From: Agriotes lineatus
Taxonomy: Eukaryota; Arthropoda; Insecta; Coleoptera; Elateridae
NCBI GenBank assembly: GCA_940337035.1
Contig: OW679195.1
Coordinates: forward strand, 174,006,015 to 174,070,014
Reading direction: 5' to 3'
Length of the DNA stretch: 64,000 nt
Shown here: one piece after another, positions 22,610-31,456 of the stretch
Position numbering within the stretch: the first letter of the stretch is position 1
Layout of the letters: each line of letters opens with the position of its first letter
Notes under the pieces: generated by a model
Databases searched by the model: none
Seen by the model: only the letters and a program-made list of their open reading frames with translations
Told to the model about the DNA's origin: nothing
Translations under genes and position numbers: made by a program

Positions 22610-23941
22610 CTATGGTACATTTGGCTCCTCCTGCGATCCTTCTGAAACAATAGAGCGTTTCAGTTTTCTCGTGTGTATTCTTTTCGTTTTGTTGTTTTTG
22701 TCTTTTACGATTGCTGTATTATCGTCTTGCATTTTATAGATTTCGTAGGGTCCTATATATGGGTTAGCGATTTTGTTTCTCTTTTCGTTTCTGATGTAAA
22801 CTATGTCCCCTATCTTAAAAGCTGTCTCCTTTTCTATTTGCTTGTTTCGTTTCTCTATGGTTTTTTCTTTCTGTTTATGTGCGTCCTCTTTCACCCTTTG
22901 ATATGTCAGTTTTAATTTCTCCGCATGCTCCTTGATGTAATCTTGGTAATATCTTTTGTCGTAGTATAACTCGTACGGATCTCTATGGTTTGTGTGTCCA
23001 AATGTTAGTTCGCTGGGTGTTAGACCGGTGACTGTATGTATCGAATTGTTATATGCTATGATAGCATAATTCATTAGTTTAGATAATTCTTCTTTCTGGT
23101 ATTTTTCTTTCAGAATCCTTAAGTGTTCAATCAAAGTTGAATGGAATCTCTCCACATTTCCATTTGAATTTGGGTTGTATGGAGTTACGAAGTGAATTTT
23201 TATTTTATGCGCCTCTAATAATTGTTTAACTACGTCGTTATTGAATTCCTTTCCGTTATCACTAGTGATGCTTTCAGGAGTTCCATAGTATGTGAAATAT
23301 TTTACTAAACTATCTGCTATTTCAATTGCGTTATTGCTAGATATGGCTAACGCTTGTCCCAGCTTGGTGAATCCATCTACTAAAGTTAAGAATTTTTGTC
23401 CACTGATTGAGAACGAGTCCATAAATAACTTTTGAAACGGTTTGTCTGCCGTTTCTGTAAGGTTTAGCGGTACTTTAGGAGGTTGTCTGTCGTATTTGCT
23501 TTTTTTGCACTCCTGGCATTGATTTATAAAATTTGTCACGCTTTCCTTTATGTTTGGCCAATAGTATTTTCGTTGGATTTGTTTTATAGTTTCTGTGATC
23601 CCGCGATGATTGTTCTTTCCTTCATGTTGGTTCTTAATGACCTCTTCTTGTTCTTCCTCTGTGGCGATGGTAATTAATCTCAGCGTGCACCTGTATAGTC
23701 TGGGACCTTTGTCGGAAAGGTATTTTGTATATATCCGGCAGAAGTCTTTATAAAGGTACTCTTTTTCGAAGTATAGGTAATGCTTTCCTTCCATCATGTA
23801 ATCTCGTATTAATTCTAGGATTGCGTTCTCGTTGTTTTCTTTGGGTATTGAAACTTTATATATTTTCTGCTGTTTGTTGATCCTAAGTATGATTTTACTA
23901 GCGTCTGTGAATATTTCTGTGATTATTTCCTTCATATCCAT
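22610..23941 (-). CDS. Integrase segment of pol, open frame
   Basis: The frame is 443 aa. A zinc-binding HHCC set is visible at H106, H112, C142 and C145. The catalytic DDE triad fits D175 (MDSFS), D228 (SDNGKEF) and E264 (NGNVERF), followed by a basic GPYEI-type carboxy-terminal domain. It joins viral cDNA to host DNA. In an intact element it would be the end of a continuous Pol polyprotein. Here an insertion at 23950-24322 separates it from RT/RNase H, so the first Met is only the first one available. The carboxy end overlaps the upstream extension of the env frame, the normal arrangement in the group. Confidence 0.9.
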   Translation of the reverse strand: MDMKEIITEIFTDASKIILRINKQQKIYKVSIPKENNENAILELIRDYMMEGKHYLYFEKEYLYKDFCRIYTKYLSDKGPRLYRCTLRLITIATEEEQEEVIKNQHEGKNNHRGITETIKQIQRKYYWPNIKESVTNFINQCQECKKSKYDRQPPKVPLNLTETADKPFQKLFMDSFSISGQKFLTLVDGFTKLGQALAISSNNAIEIADSLVKYFTYYGTPESITSDNGKEFNNDVVKQLLEAHKIKIHFVTPYNPNSNGNVERFHSTLIEHLRILKEKYQKEELSKLMNYAIIAYNNSIHTVTGLTPSELTFGHTNHRDPYELYYDKRYYQDYIKEHAEKLKLTYQRVKEDAHKQKEKTIEKRNKQIEKETAFKIGDIVYIRNEKRNKIANPYIGPYEIYKMQDDNTAIVKDKNNKTKRIHTRKLKRSIVSEGSQEEPNVP

Positions 23942-23949
23942 AATAATGC

Positions 23950-24322
23950 GTAATCACCATGGTTTCTGTCAGTTTAATAATGACTACAATTCAAACGTCA
24001 AAATTTAACCGCGGTTAAATTTATGTCAAAATTTAATCGCTTGTGCATAATTTTAACATGATTATTAAAGGTGCTTCACCAACTGAATTTTATCTATTTA
24101 TTCAGGAAATAATCACTCCGAACATCCCACGTGCATGTAAACTAGCCTGAATAAATTTTGACGATTTTCTGTCAGAATGTTTTGCTCTGAAGAAATATAT
24201 CTCGTAAATTTTCCGCTTCAAAATCCCTCGTGCTGCGCACTCGAGATTCTTGTTGAGCGGCAAATTTACTTGACAAATTCCTTAGCAAAACATTCTGACA
24301 GAAAACGTCAAAATTTAATCGG
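23950..24322. repeat. Palindrome-rich insertion inside pol
   Basis: This block interrupts the Pol reading frame between RNase H and integrase. It contains a perfect 22-bp palindrome (arm AAATTTAACCG at 24001-24022). A larger hairpin has arms TTTTGACGATTTTCTGTCAG AATGTTTTGCT near 24155-24190 and AGCAAAACATTCTGAC...CAAAATTT near 24283-24316. ACGTCAAAATTTAA occurs at both borders. It looks like a small foldback/MITE insertion. Exact ends are uncertain because I lack the empty site. Confidence 0.7.
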
Positions 24323-25450
24323 CTATTTTAATGCACTTGGGATATTACTGTTGATTAAATACTGCACGTTTTTGCTATCTATTGCTTCGTCTAATATTGG
24401 TATCGAAATTCTAGGCTCGTTTTGTTGGGTTGTTTGTATCGTATCGGTGATCTCTTGTTCTTGGCTGAACGTAGTATTAACCAATTCGTCAGCTGTAGTG
24501 GCGTTAGGGTTAAATTGTAACAGTTTCTCCAATTCCTTTATCAAGTCGTTGGGTTCTTCACCTACGTTTCCGGCTATGGATTGGTTTTCTATTGCGTTGA
24601 TGTTTTCTATCTTTATCCTAGATAGAGCATCCGCGTTTGTGTTGTATTTTCCCTTTTTGTACACAATCTCATAATCGTATTCTTCCAATTTCAGCTTCCA
24701 TCGCATTAATTTGGAGTTCGGTTCTTTTAATTTGAATAACCAGACTAGTGGTCTATGGTCAGTGTAGATGGTAAACTTTCTACCGTACAGATATGGTCGA
24801 AAATATTTAGTTGCCCATACGATGGCCAGTAATTCTTTCTCGATTGTGCTGTAACGCTGTTCTGTTTCGCTCAGCGTTCTAGACGCATATGCGATTGGTC
24901 TATCGGCTCCGATTGTTCCTTGCGATAGTACAGCGCCTAGGGCCACATTACTTGCGTCGGTTGTAAGTATGAAAGGTTTTTCAAAGTCCGGGTATTGGAG
25001 TATTGGATGATTCATCAAGATGTTTTTACATCTCTCAACCGTGTCTCTGTATTCCTGATTAATTATGATTTCGGCGTTCTTCTTCAAACATTTAGTTAGG
25101 GGTTTAGTTAATTTTGCGAAGTCCTTTATACACTTCCTATAGTAACCCAATAATCCTAAAAATCCTTTTATTTCTTTCTGGGTCTTTGGCAATGGATAAT
25201 TTTTGATGACTTTAATTTTTTCCGGGTTAGGTGTTACTCCTTCGCTAGTAATTACATGTCCTAGATAGGCAACTTCCTTTTTCAAGAATTCGCTTTTATC
25301 TAGTTGGATCTTTAAGTTTGCTTGTCTAAGCCTGTTAAACACTTTGCTTAGTTTTTCTAGATGTTCTTGTAGTGAAGTGGAATAGATGATTATATCATCT
25401 AGGTATACTAAGCAGGTTTCGTCTTGCAGTCCCCTGAGTATGTTGTCCAT
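24323..25450 (-). CDS. Reverse transcriptase (palm to connection) and RNase H, partial pol
   Basis: The frame is 375 aa. It begins inside RT: the polymerase YLDD box is at residues 16-19, followed by LGHVITSEGV and the thumb/connection region. RNase H residues fit D165 (TTDAS), E205 (IEKEL) and D231 (YTDHR). It is cut off upstream by a one-base frameshift near 25470 and ends at the palindromic insertion. The stop after SNIPSALK is created by that insertion. Motifs are well preserved, so decay is recent. As it stands it cannot give a working polyprotein. Confidence 0.9.
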   Translation of the reverse strand: MDNILRGLQDETCLVYLDDIIIYSTSLQEHLEKLSKVFNRLRQANLKIQLDKSEFLKKEVAYLGHVITSEGVTPNPEKIKVIKNYPLPKTQKEIKGFLGLLGYYRKCIKDFAKLTKPLTKCLKKNAEIIINQEYRDTVERCKNILMNHPILQYPDFEKPFILTTDASNVALGAVLSQGTIGADRPIAYASRTLSETEQRYSTIEKELLAIVWATKYFRPYLYGRKFTIYTDHRPLVWLFKLKEPNSKLMRWKLKLEEYDYEIVYKKGKYNTNADALSRIKIENINAIENQSIAGNVGEEPNDLIKELEKLLQFNPNATTADELVNTTFSQEQEITDTIQTTQQNEPRISIPILDEAIDSKNVQYLINSNIPSALK

Positions 25451-25830
25451 AACTCGCTGGAACGTCGCCGGGCATTCTTTAGTCCAAATGGCATCCGTTT
25501 AAATTCATAATGTCCCTGTTCTGTACTGAATGCTGTCTTGTTGACATCTACAGGGTCTATCTCTATTTGGTGGAAACCTGATGCAAGGTCCAAGGTGGTG
25601 AAATATTGGCTTCTTCCCAGTTTGTCTAATATGTTATATTTGGAAGTGGGTAGCGGTCATCTATTGTTTGATCGTTGAGCTTCCTATAATCTATCACCAT
25701 ACGGTACTTTATTTTTCCGGATGCGTCCATTTTTTTTGGTACTACATGAACAGGGCAGCTCCATGGAGAATTTGATTCCTGCACTATGCCTTGCTGAACG
25801 AGGTCGGTCACTTGCTTGTGTTAATTCAAT
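25451..25830 (-). pseudogene. N-terminal half of reverse transcriptase, frameshifted
   Basis: Two frames carry fingers and palm motifs. One (25626-25811) has PKKMDASGKIKYRMVIDYRK and DDRYPLPNI. The other (25408-25593) has MDLASGFHQIEIDP and YEFKRMPFGLKNA. A small deletion near 25637-25642 and a single-base loss near 25470 break continuity with each other and with the downstream YLDD segment. Catalytic Asp in the DLASGFHQI block is present. No protease or gag is found upstream. Confidence 0.85.
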
Positions 25831-25851
25831 TATACCCCCAGGTAGGATCAA

Positions 25852-26100
25852 TTTCTGGATTATTAAGATACAAGTCCTCGAGAGGAGTGTATCCCCAGTC
25901 AATTTTCACCTCTGGCTTATTAAGGTAGCCTTGAAAATTAATTATTTTTATGAAGTGTTTTTATTCACTTGTATTATTTCAAGTATACGCCCTGCTAGCG
26001 CTAATTCCAGGATTATTAAGATACAAGTCCTCGAAAGGAGTGTATCCCCAGTCAATTATTGCTTGCGGTGTAACTTGAAAGTTACTTATTTTTATTTTAC
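25852..26100 (-). repeat. Two diverged 95-bp direct repeats upstream of RT
   Basis: GGATTATTAAGATACAAGTC with CTCGA.AGGAGTGTATCCCC occurs at 25856-25905 and again at 26011-26060. On minus each encodes a peptide of the form DWGYTPxEDLYLNNP. This is all that remains between the primer site and RT, where gag and protease should be. The repeats may be the scar of the deletion (recombination between repeats) or a duplicated piece of the original linker. Confidence 0.75.
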
Positions 26101-26183
26101 GTAATGAGCGATTCTGAGCTCGATGCACTGTAAACCGTAAACACGGACGTATTCGAAGATTTTGATTCTAATACTCAGCACAT

Positions 26184-26199
26184 CCTACCGACTGCGCCA
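26184..26199 (-). promoter_or_regulatory. Primer binding site, tRNA-Ser
   Basis: The plus strand reads CCTACCGACTGCGCCA, which is the 3' end of an insect tRNA-Ser including CCA. On the element's strand this is TGGCGCAGTCGGTAGG, overlapping the last T of the LTR. Use of tRNA-Ser is known for several errantiviruses (17.6/297 group). Confidence 0.9.
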
Positions 26200-26409
26200 T
26201 TTAGGTTTTGCGAAAACGCGAAAGTTAAAAAATATAATTTTATTAAATTAAAATTACATAAGAGTTACAACAAGCAGCGATTTTAGCCTACAAGATTATA
26301 ACTAACTCGATATGAATGTGGAACCTATTTATATATTATCGTTATCGTGTGAGACTCCCTGTTATCTCGACCCCAGGTCAACAGATAATCTCTAGGGCAA
26401 CACATAACT
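26199..26409 (-). repeat. 5' LTR (plus-strand right), 211 bp
   Basis: It is identical to 20679-20889. Zero differences over 211 bp implies either a very recent insertion or gene conversion between LTRs. Confidence 0.97.
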
Positions 26410-26905
26410 CGAGTACTTAAACGGTCGTACGAGTTCAGTAAAACAACGATTCTAACGTTTTGCGTTTACTGTTTTATCGCATTTCATATTTTCATTATTA
26501 AATTTTTACATAAAAGTGACATTAATTGTCAAAACATAACCAAGCTGAGCAGAACTCGTTTCTATGTAATAAAGCACAATAGGCAGCTCCAGTCGATGTT
26601 ATGCGTTTGGAAGTACTAAAGGTTAGGTTTTGCACAGTTTGTGTCAAAACTGATGCAAAGCCTAACTTGCTAACCTCGAATTTGACATAGACTTACAGTG
26701 CCACCAACAATACACTTCAGTACTGCCAAACGTAAGGTCTACACATTACTTTTTTTCTGTGACGTAACAATTTTCTCTCTCTATTTAACAATAAGGAACT
26801 GGACGAAACAAAAAATCTGCAGTTTTTCGTCAGGTCCGCTTTAAGTATGGTTTGTTTTATAATACTAAACCACTAATAGAGCGATTTCTCCCATAGTGAG
26901 CTTGT

Positions 26906-27640
26906 ATAAAAGTTTCAGCGCCCTACAATGGGTGGGCCAGAAACTATCCCAGCAAGGCGGCAAAATTTAAATACGCTATTGCTACGATATTTGGATTAAT
27001 CAAGAATATGCCGTCAACACCAATACATATTTTGCATATACATAATTTGCCTTCATCAGAATCTCGATTTTAAAGTTTTGAACAGCATAAATCGGAATAT
27101 GCAAAATATTTATAGGTTCTGAAGTTTACAATAATCATGGAAAATTCAAACAAAATATTTGCGAATAACAAATATATTTTAAGTAATTCAAATAGCAATA
27201 TTGTTTAATAAGTATTGTCAATCTTACAATAGTCGTGCTCAATTACAACAATTTACTGTGGTTCAAAATGCTTTTCACGCATTTTAAATGATTTGTTGGT
27301 GTCAGTTTGACGTATGAGTTTACTATTTACGCACTTTTCAAAAGCGGACAGGTGACACCAGCGCCTCCTGACGGGTGGGCCAATCTCTAACAATTATTTG
27401 ATTTGACAGATGCATTCAGAAAACGTTTCTATTAGTAGGTTTTATATGCCTTTGGGAAATTTGTGTCTCCTAAACTAAATCGGCACAATTTGAAACAACA
27501 CTTCTCACATACCGACCCATCTTTAATTATAGTTTCGTTCCCAACCTTGCCGAGTGGCGACACTAGCGCCCTCCGACGGGTGGGCCAGTCCCTAACAATT
27601 ATTTGAAAGGTGCATGTTAAGAAACTCCTCTATTAGTGGT
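26906..27640. repeat. CGACGGGTGGGCCA repeat units
   Basis: Two units (starting about 27352 and 27558) share GACAC.AGCGCC, GACGGGTGGGCCA, TCTAACAATTATTTGA and TCTATTAGT, with about 206 bp between them. A shorter third occurrence (CAGCGCCCTACAATGGGTGG) is near 26910. They may be subterminal binding sites of the host TIR element or an old tandem duplication. Confidence 0.65.
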
Positions 27641-27977
27641 TGCTTTGTGATACTGTCAATGTGATATTTGTCCAAAATGACAGTAAAATAATACGCATAA
27701 CAAGTAAGCGAGCGAGTCTAAGATCTTATTTTAAGGGATAGGGACTTCTTCGAAGAGGAGAAACGTCAGGTTACATAGGTCAAGAATATCTTGGTTTGAA
27801 CAATGTGCTATTTAGAGCATCTCTTACCTTAAAAGTTAAGTATATGTCAAATTCGTTCTAAAGTCTACTACCTGTGATCTAAATGATCCTTTTAAACTTC
27901 ACTGTAATATAAGACATACGTTTTAAACGCTATGTTTTGTTATTGCTGACGTCACAGCAAATGGGTAATGTGTAGAC

Positions 27978-28777
27978 CAGTGATTCCAAAGTGGGCGCTG
28001 GAACAATCCAGGGGGCGTTAGTAGCCTCGGTGCATTTGGGGGCGGTGAATAAAAATAAGGGAGCGATGACGCTTAAAGAAAAAAGAGAAGATATAGAAAA
28101 ACCATTCGTACATATTTCATCTGTTGTGTAACATAATGTAACATTATTTTCCAAATAAACACACAAAATGCAAGTTACAGATTTATTTATTCCATGAAGA
28201 CTATTTACCATTATTATATGTTCTTATTCTTCTTCATACCATTTATTACTTTATTTATTCAGTCTGTTTATTCTCAGTTTCTTTAATTTTACTTTATCAC
28301 ACCCTTTAATACACCATCCAGAAAGTAAATACCATTATAATAAAGGGCTTTTATTATTCCAATTTGCTTTTACTCAAAATACAGGTTACAAAATCAGAAA
28401 AGATTTGTTTATTTTAAAAATATCTTTTTCTCTAGCAATAATAATTTATACAAAATTTCTATATGGTATATTTTATTATAACATTTCATAATCGACTTTT
28501 CAGATAATCATTTGAGTTTGGCTTTCTTAGTTATTCCGATTATCAGTTAATACAACAAATTAAAATCTAAGCTCTGATGTTACCAAACAACTATCCCAAC
28601 TAGATCAACTTATATGCTCGAAGCTTTTTAATAAACTATTCTCAATTTAACAGTAACTGTATCTAATGTATCATTCATTAAACAATTCTCAAATATTTAT
28701 GTTGTACTTTTAATGGGCGCTGAGTATTTTTTTTTCTGAAAAGGGGGCGGTAGGCCAAATAAGTTTGGGAACCACTG
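27978..28777. mobile_element. Non-autonomous hAT element (800 bp)
   Basis: The left end is CAGTGATTCCAAA and the right end, complemented, is CAGTGGTTCCCAAA. A perfect 8-bp target duplication GTGTAGAC flanks it (27970-27977 and 28778-28785). Subterminal GGGGGCG motifs occur near both ends. There is no transposase frame. TIR sequence and 8-bp duplication place it in the hAT superfamily. Confidence 0.92.
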
Positions 28778-28905
28778 GTGTAGACTGTAAAACGAATCGC
28801 TGTTGCTATACAGAAATGTGTTGCTTATGCAGAAAAGTATCACATTTTTAAACGATTTTGAATGTAGAAATGTAGTACATTACCAAATGAAATGCGATAA
28901 ATATT

Positions 28906-29179
28906 TTTTAATGCATATGTATACCTAAAAAAAATTATACTGCTACGATTTTGTATCTGCATACAAGGATTTGAAGTACGCGCTACAGAGAACAAAAAAC
29001 AGAATTGGAGTATGTCTTAACCAGATTATTAAAGTGGCAACACCGCCTCTCAGGTGTGTTTCGTTTTGACTGTAGCTAGACATATTATATTCAAATGTCA
29101 AATTAACTTGAACCTTAAAAATAATAACATTCTGGATCAATATCCCGGTCTGTTCCAATTTCTTTTTTTTCCGATCGTG
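28906..29179. other. Non-coding sequence
   Basis: No gene. A (TATG)n tract begins at about 29179 and runs into the left TIR of the next element. Confidence 0.4.
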
Positions 29180-29474
29180 TATGTATGTATGTATGTATAA
29201 TCTGTAACCTCATTTACCTTGCGGTGTAGAGGCTGGTGCTTTATGCGCTGGCATCTGGCGGTACAATGCTCAACTTGCCCCGGATTCGGGATACGACAAC
29301 ATTCTATTCTTTTAAATGGATTATATCTGACATGAAATGCTGTTAAAAGAAAGCAACTATTAATAACGCTTGGTTTTATTGGTTCAAATTAAAGAAAAAA
29401 CATTTTTTTACAAGTAATGGAGTGCTTAGTCATGGTCGCGGTATCTTTGACAGTACGTTATCTAAATGGATTCT

Positions 29475-31238
29475 CACCATGACCATTGTTAGCAAAACCA
29501 ACAAGTGGAAAATTTATGCGGGATACCATCCACCACCTCTGAACAACATGTCGATGTCAGGGATTCTAGAGTACTGCGTGACAATACAGATGTACTAAAG
29601 TTTTTGAACTGGTTTGAATCCCATGATCCATTTCGTAAGAATTTGTGATGTCCATCAGCACAGGCATTCTGGGAGATGACACAACAAACTGCCACTGTTT
29701 TTGAAATAGTGGAAATTGGAAATTCTTCTATCCACACCATGGTCGGGAAAAACTTTAAGCAAGTTAAGTTATAGGAAAAATCGGGTGATGCTCATCCGAG
29801 ACTTTCCTGTGAATCCCGAAACTATTTTCTCCCGAATTGCCCTGCTAAAGAAAACGAACAATGAGTTGAGAGAATACTTTGAATTTGAGTTGGCACCCTA
29901 TCCATTGTCACTTTTTGATGAAACCGGTATGAGGAACTCTCGCAAGTGTTTTATAAATTGACAGTGTTAATCTTCTTGGTGCAGCCTATATTATTGATGG
30001 AGTATTCCTCCTGAATCGTGTGATTTGGAAGAATGGTGAAACGTTTGAAGCAATTATCAACAAATACGTTGAATACATAAAGAACCATTATAACGCCGCT
30101 ATTGTTGTTTTTGACGGGTACCCAGAAGATTTACCTGCGAAAAGCACCAAGACAGCAGAACGCCTACGGCGTGCTAAGAGACACATAGCATCAGAGGTTC
30201 TGTGCAACAAGTGGATGACTGCGACAATGACTCAGGAGCAGTTCCTATCCAACGATAAAAAAAAAGGCTTATAGCCAAGGAGCTTGAAAGCGAGGGATTT
30301 TTGGTATAGCAAGCCAAGGAAAATACAGACCACTTGATCATCACGACTGCGATAGAAGCTACACAAGGACATGAATTTACTATTCTTGTAGGCGAAGATA
30401 AGATCTCCTTATCATGCTCACAGCATTAGCTTCGCCACAAACCAAGTTTTTTTTTCATGAAACCCGGGGAAGGGAAGGTACCAATTATCATATTCTCCTA
30501 CATTTAGAAAAAGTGAAAAACGCTCTGCTATTCCCTTACGCCTTTAGTGGTTCTGATACCACTTCATCACTTTACAGGCAAGGAAAGAAGAAGTTTGTCA
30601 GGCTGGCTGTGCAAAATGAACATCTCTCGAAAGCGAGTGATGTCTTTTTGAGCAAAGACGCCAACCCGGTAATCTATGTTGATGCCGGGAAAATGTTCTT
30701 AGTAGCACTGTGTGGAGGTAAGACTGGTGATACCTTGAATGAATTACTTTACCACCTATTTGCAAAATCTTTAGTAAAAACGAACTTCAATCTGGCATAA
30801 CTACCTCCAATGTTGGAAGCAGACCGCCAACACTGCTTCAGGGTGTACCTGCAGGTACAGATGTGGTTAGGTGACGCCATGAATCTCATGAATTGGGGTT
30901 GGAAAACAACCAAGTATGGCCTGGCTCCTGTTCTCACTACCTTGGAACCCGCTCCACAGTCACTTTTGTCAAAGATATCCTGCAAATGCACCAAAGGGTG
31001 CAAAGCTGCTTGTAGTTGCAGAAAATCAGGAATAAAATGTTCAGCAATTTATGCAAATTGTAGAGGGCATTCATGCACTAATGCTCCTACTACCGAAGTA
31101 GATGTGGACGACACTGTTGGAGACGACGATGAGCTGAATCAGCAGATGCTCTTGTTGAGTAAGGAAGAAGTAAGGAAGGGTGGTGAACAAGAAAGCGAAC
31201 CAACGTTTCCTTCAAAACGTGCGCGTTTGAACCAATGA
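29475..31238 (+). pseudogene. Decayed protein with PIN/FEN-like motif and CXC domain
   Basis: Pieces in changing plus-strand frames follow the order of a large uncharacterised repetitive protein family that I recall from insects and cnidarians. They are ELREYFEFELAPYPLSLFDE, then VVFDGYPEDLPAKSTK and ERLRRAKRH, then an ILVGED..DLL-type acidic motif split by a frameshift near 30395, then FPYAFSGSDTTSSLYRQGKK. The end is a cysteine cluster CKCTKGCKAACSCRKSGIKC, as in tesmin/TSO1 CXC domains, with a KRARLNQ tail. Stops occur near 29650 and 29770 and frameshifts near 29965, 30275, 30395 and 30800. The acidic pattern hints at a PIN/FEN nuclease fold, by analogy only. It could be the element's mobility protein or a captured gene. 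Confidence 0.75.
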
Positions 31239-31374
31239 ATCATACAATATGTAACACGATAAGTGTTACAAAGTTAAATTTGTTTGTTATTATTTTATTG
31301 TATATTATTATTACTTTATTGTAGCAACGTTTCTTGTGTCAGAAATCATTCTTACTCCACTTATGCATTATTTT

Positions 31375-31456
31375 TTGTTGATTAACGTTATAGTTTTTCA
31401 GTCAAAAATTAAAAAAAACTATTTTTTACCTGAAAAACCATAACATTAATCAACAA
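31375..31456. repeat. Hairpin with 26-bp arms
   Basis: TTGTTGATTAACGTTATAG with TTTTTCAG pairs with CTGAAAAACCATAACATTAATCAACAA across an AT-rich loop of about 29 nt. It lies just after the decayed gene inside the TIR element and could be an RNA 3'-end structure or a tiny foldback insertion. Confidence 0.65.

Larger units (their letters stand above)
20679..26409 (-). mobile_element. Errantivirus-type (Ty3/Gypsy with env) retrotransposon, defective, recent
   Basis: The element is 5731 bp on the minus strand with 211-bp LTRs and a 4-bp target duplication CGAG (20675-20678 and 26410-26413). Read on minus, the LTR starts AGTTAT and ends TAAAT. A primer site complementary to the 3' end of tRNA-Ser follows the 5' LTR, and a polypurine tract precedes the 3' LTR. 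From 5' to 3' it holds a remnant upstream of pol, reverse transcriptase, RNase H, integrase and env. Gag and protease are absent, RT carries frameshifts, and a palindromic block splits pol. The LTRs are identical, so it moved recently and probably with proteins supplied by another copy. Confidence 0.95.
26736..28786. mobile_element. TIR element with GTCTACACATTAC ends, containing a hAT MITE
   Basis: The left end GTCTACACATTAC..TTTTTCTGTGACGT mirrors GACGTCACAGCAAATGGGTA ATGTGTAGAC on the right. It interrupts foldback copy 2 between CCAAACGTAA (26735) and GTAAAACGAAT (28787), so GTAA is the likely target duplication. Inside are a pair of about 206-bp-spaced repeats and the 27978-28777 hAT MITE, which inserted into the right TIR. 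No coding region is recognised, so the superfamily is not assigned. Confidence 0.7.
20570..28905 (-). repeat. Foldback family F, copy 2, interrupted by two large insertions
   Basis: Three separated pieces assemble, in reverse complement, into the order seen in copy 1 (11650-12240). The piece 20570-20678 ends in AGCGCAAGCGAG. The piece 26410-26735 starts CGAGTACTTAAACGG and ends CAGTACTGCCAAACGTAA. The piece 28787-28905 starts GTAAAACGAATCGCTG and ends AATGAAATGCGATAAA. The errantivirus-type element and the 26736-28786 TIR element occupy the gaps. This nesting gives the empty-site sequences used to define both insertions. Confidence 0.75.

Noticed and set aside
22267..22650. 127-aa minus frame overlapping env and the end of integrase
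   Set aside because: It is an out-of-frame reading of the env start; the env frame itself is open through the same region.
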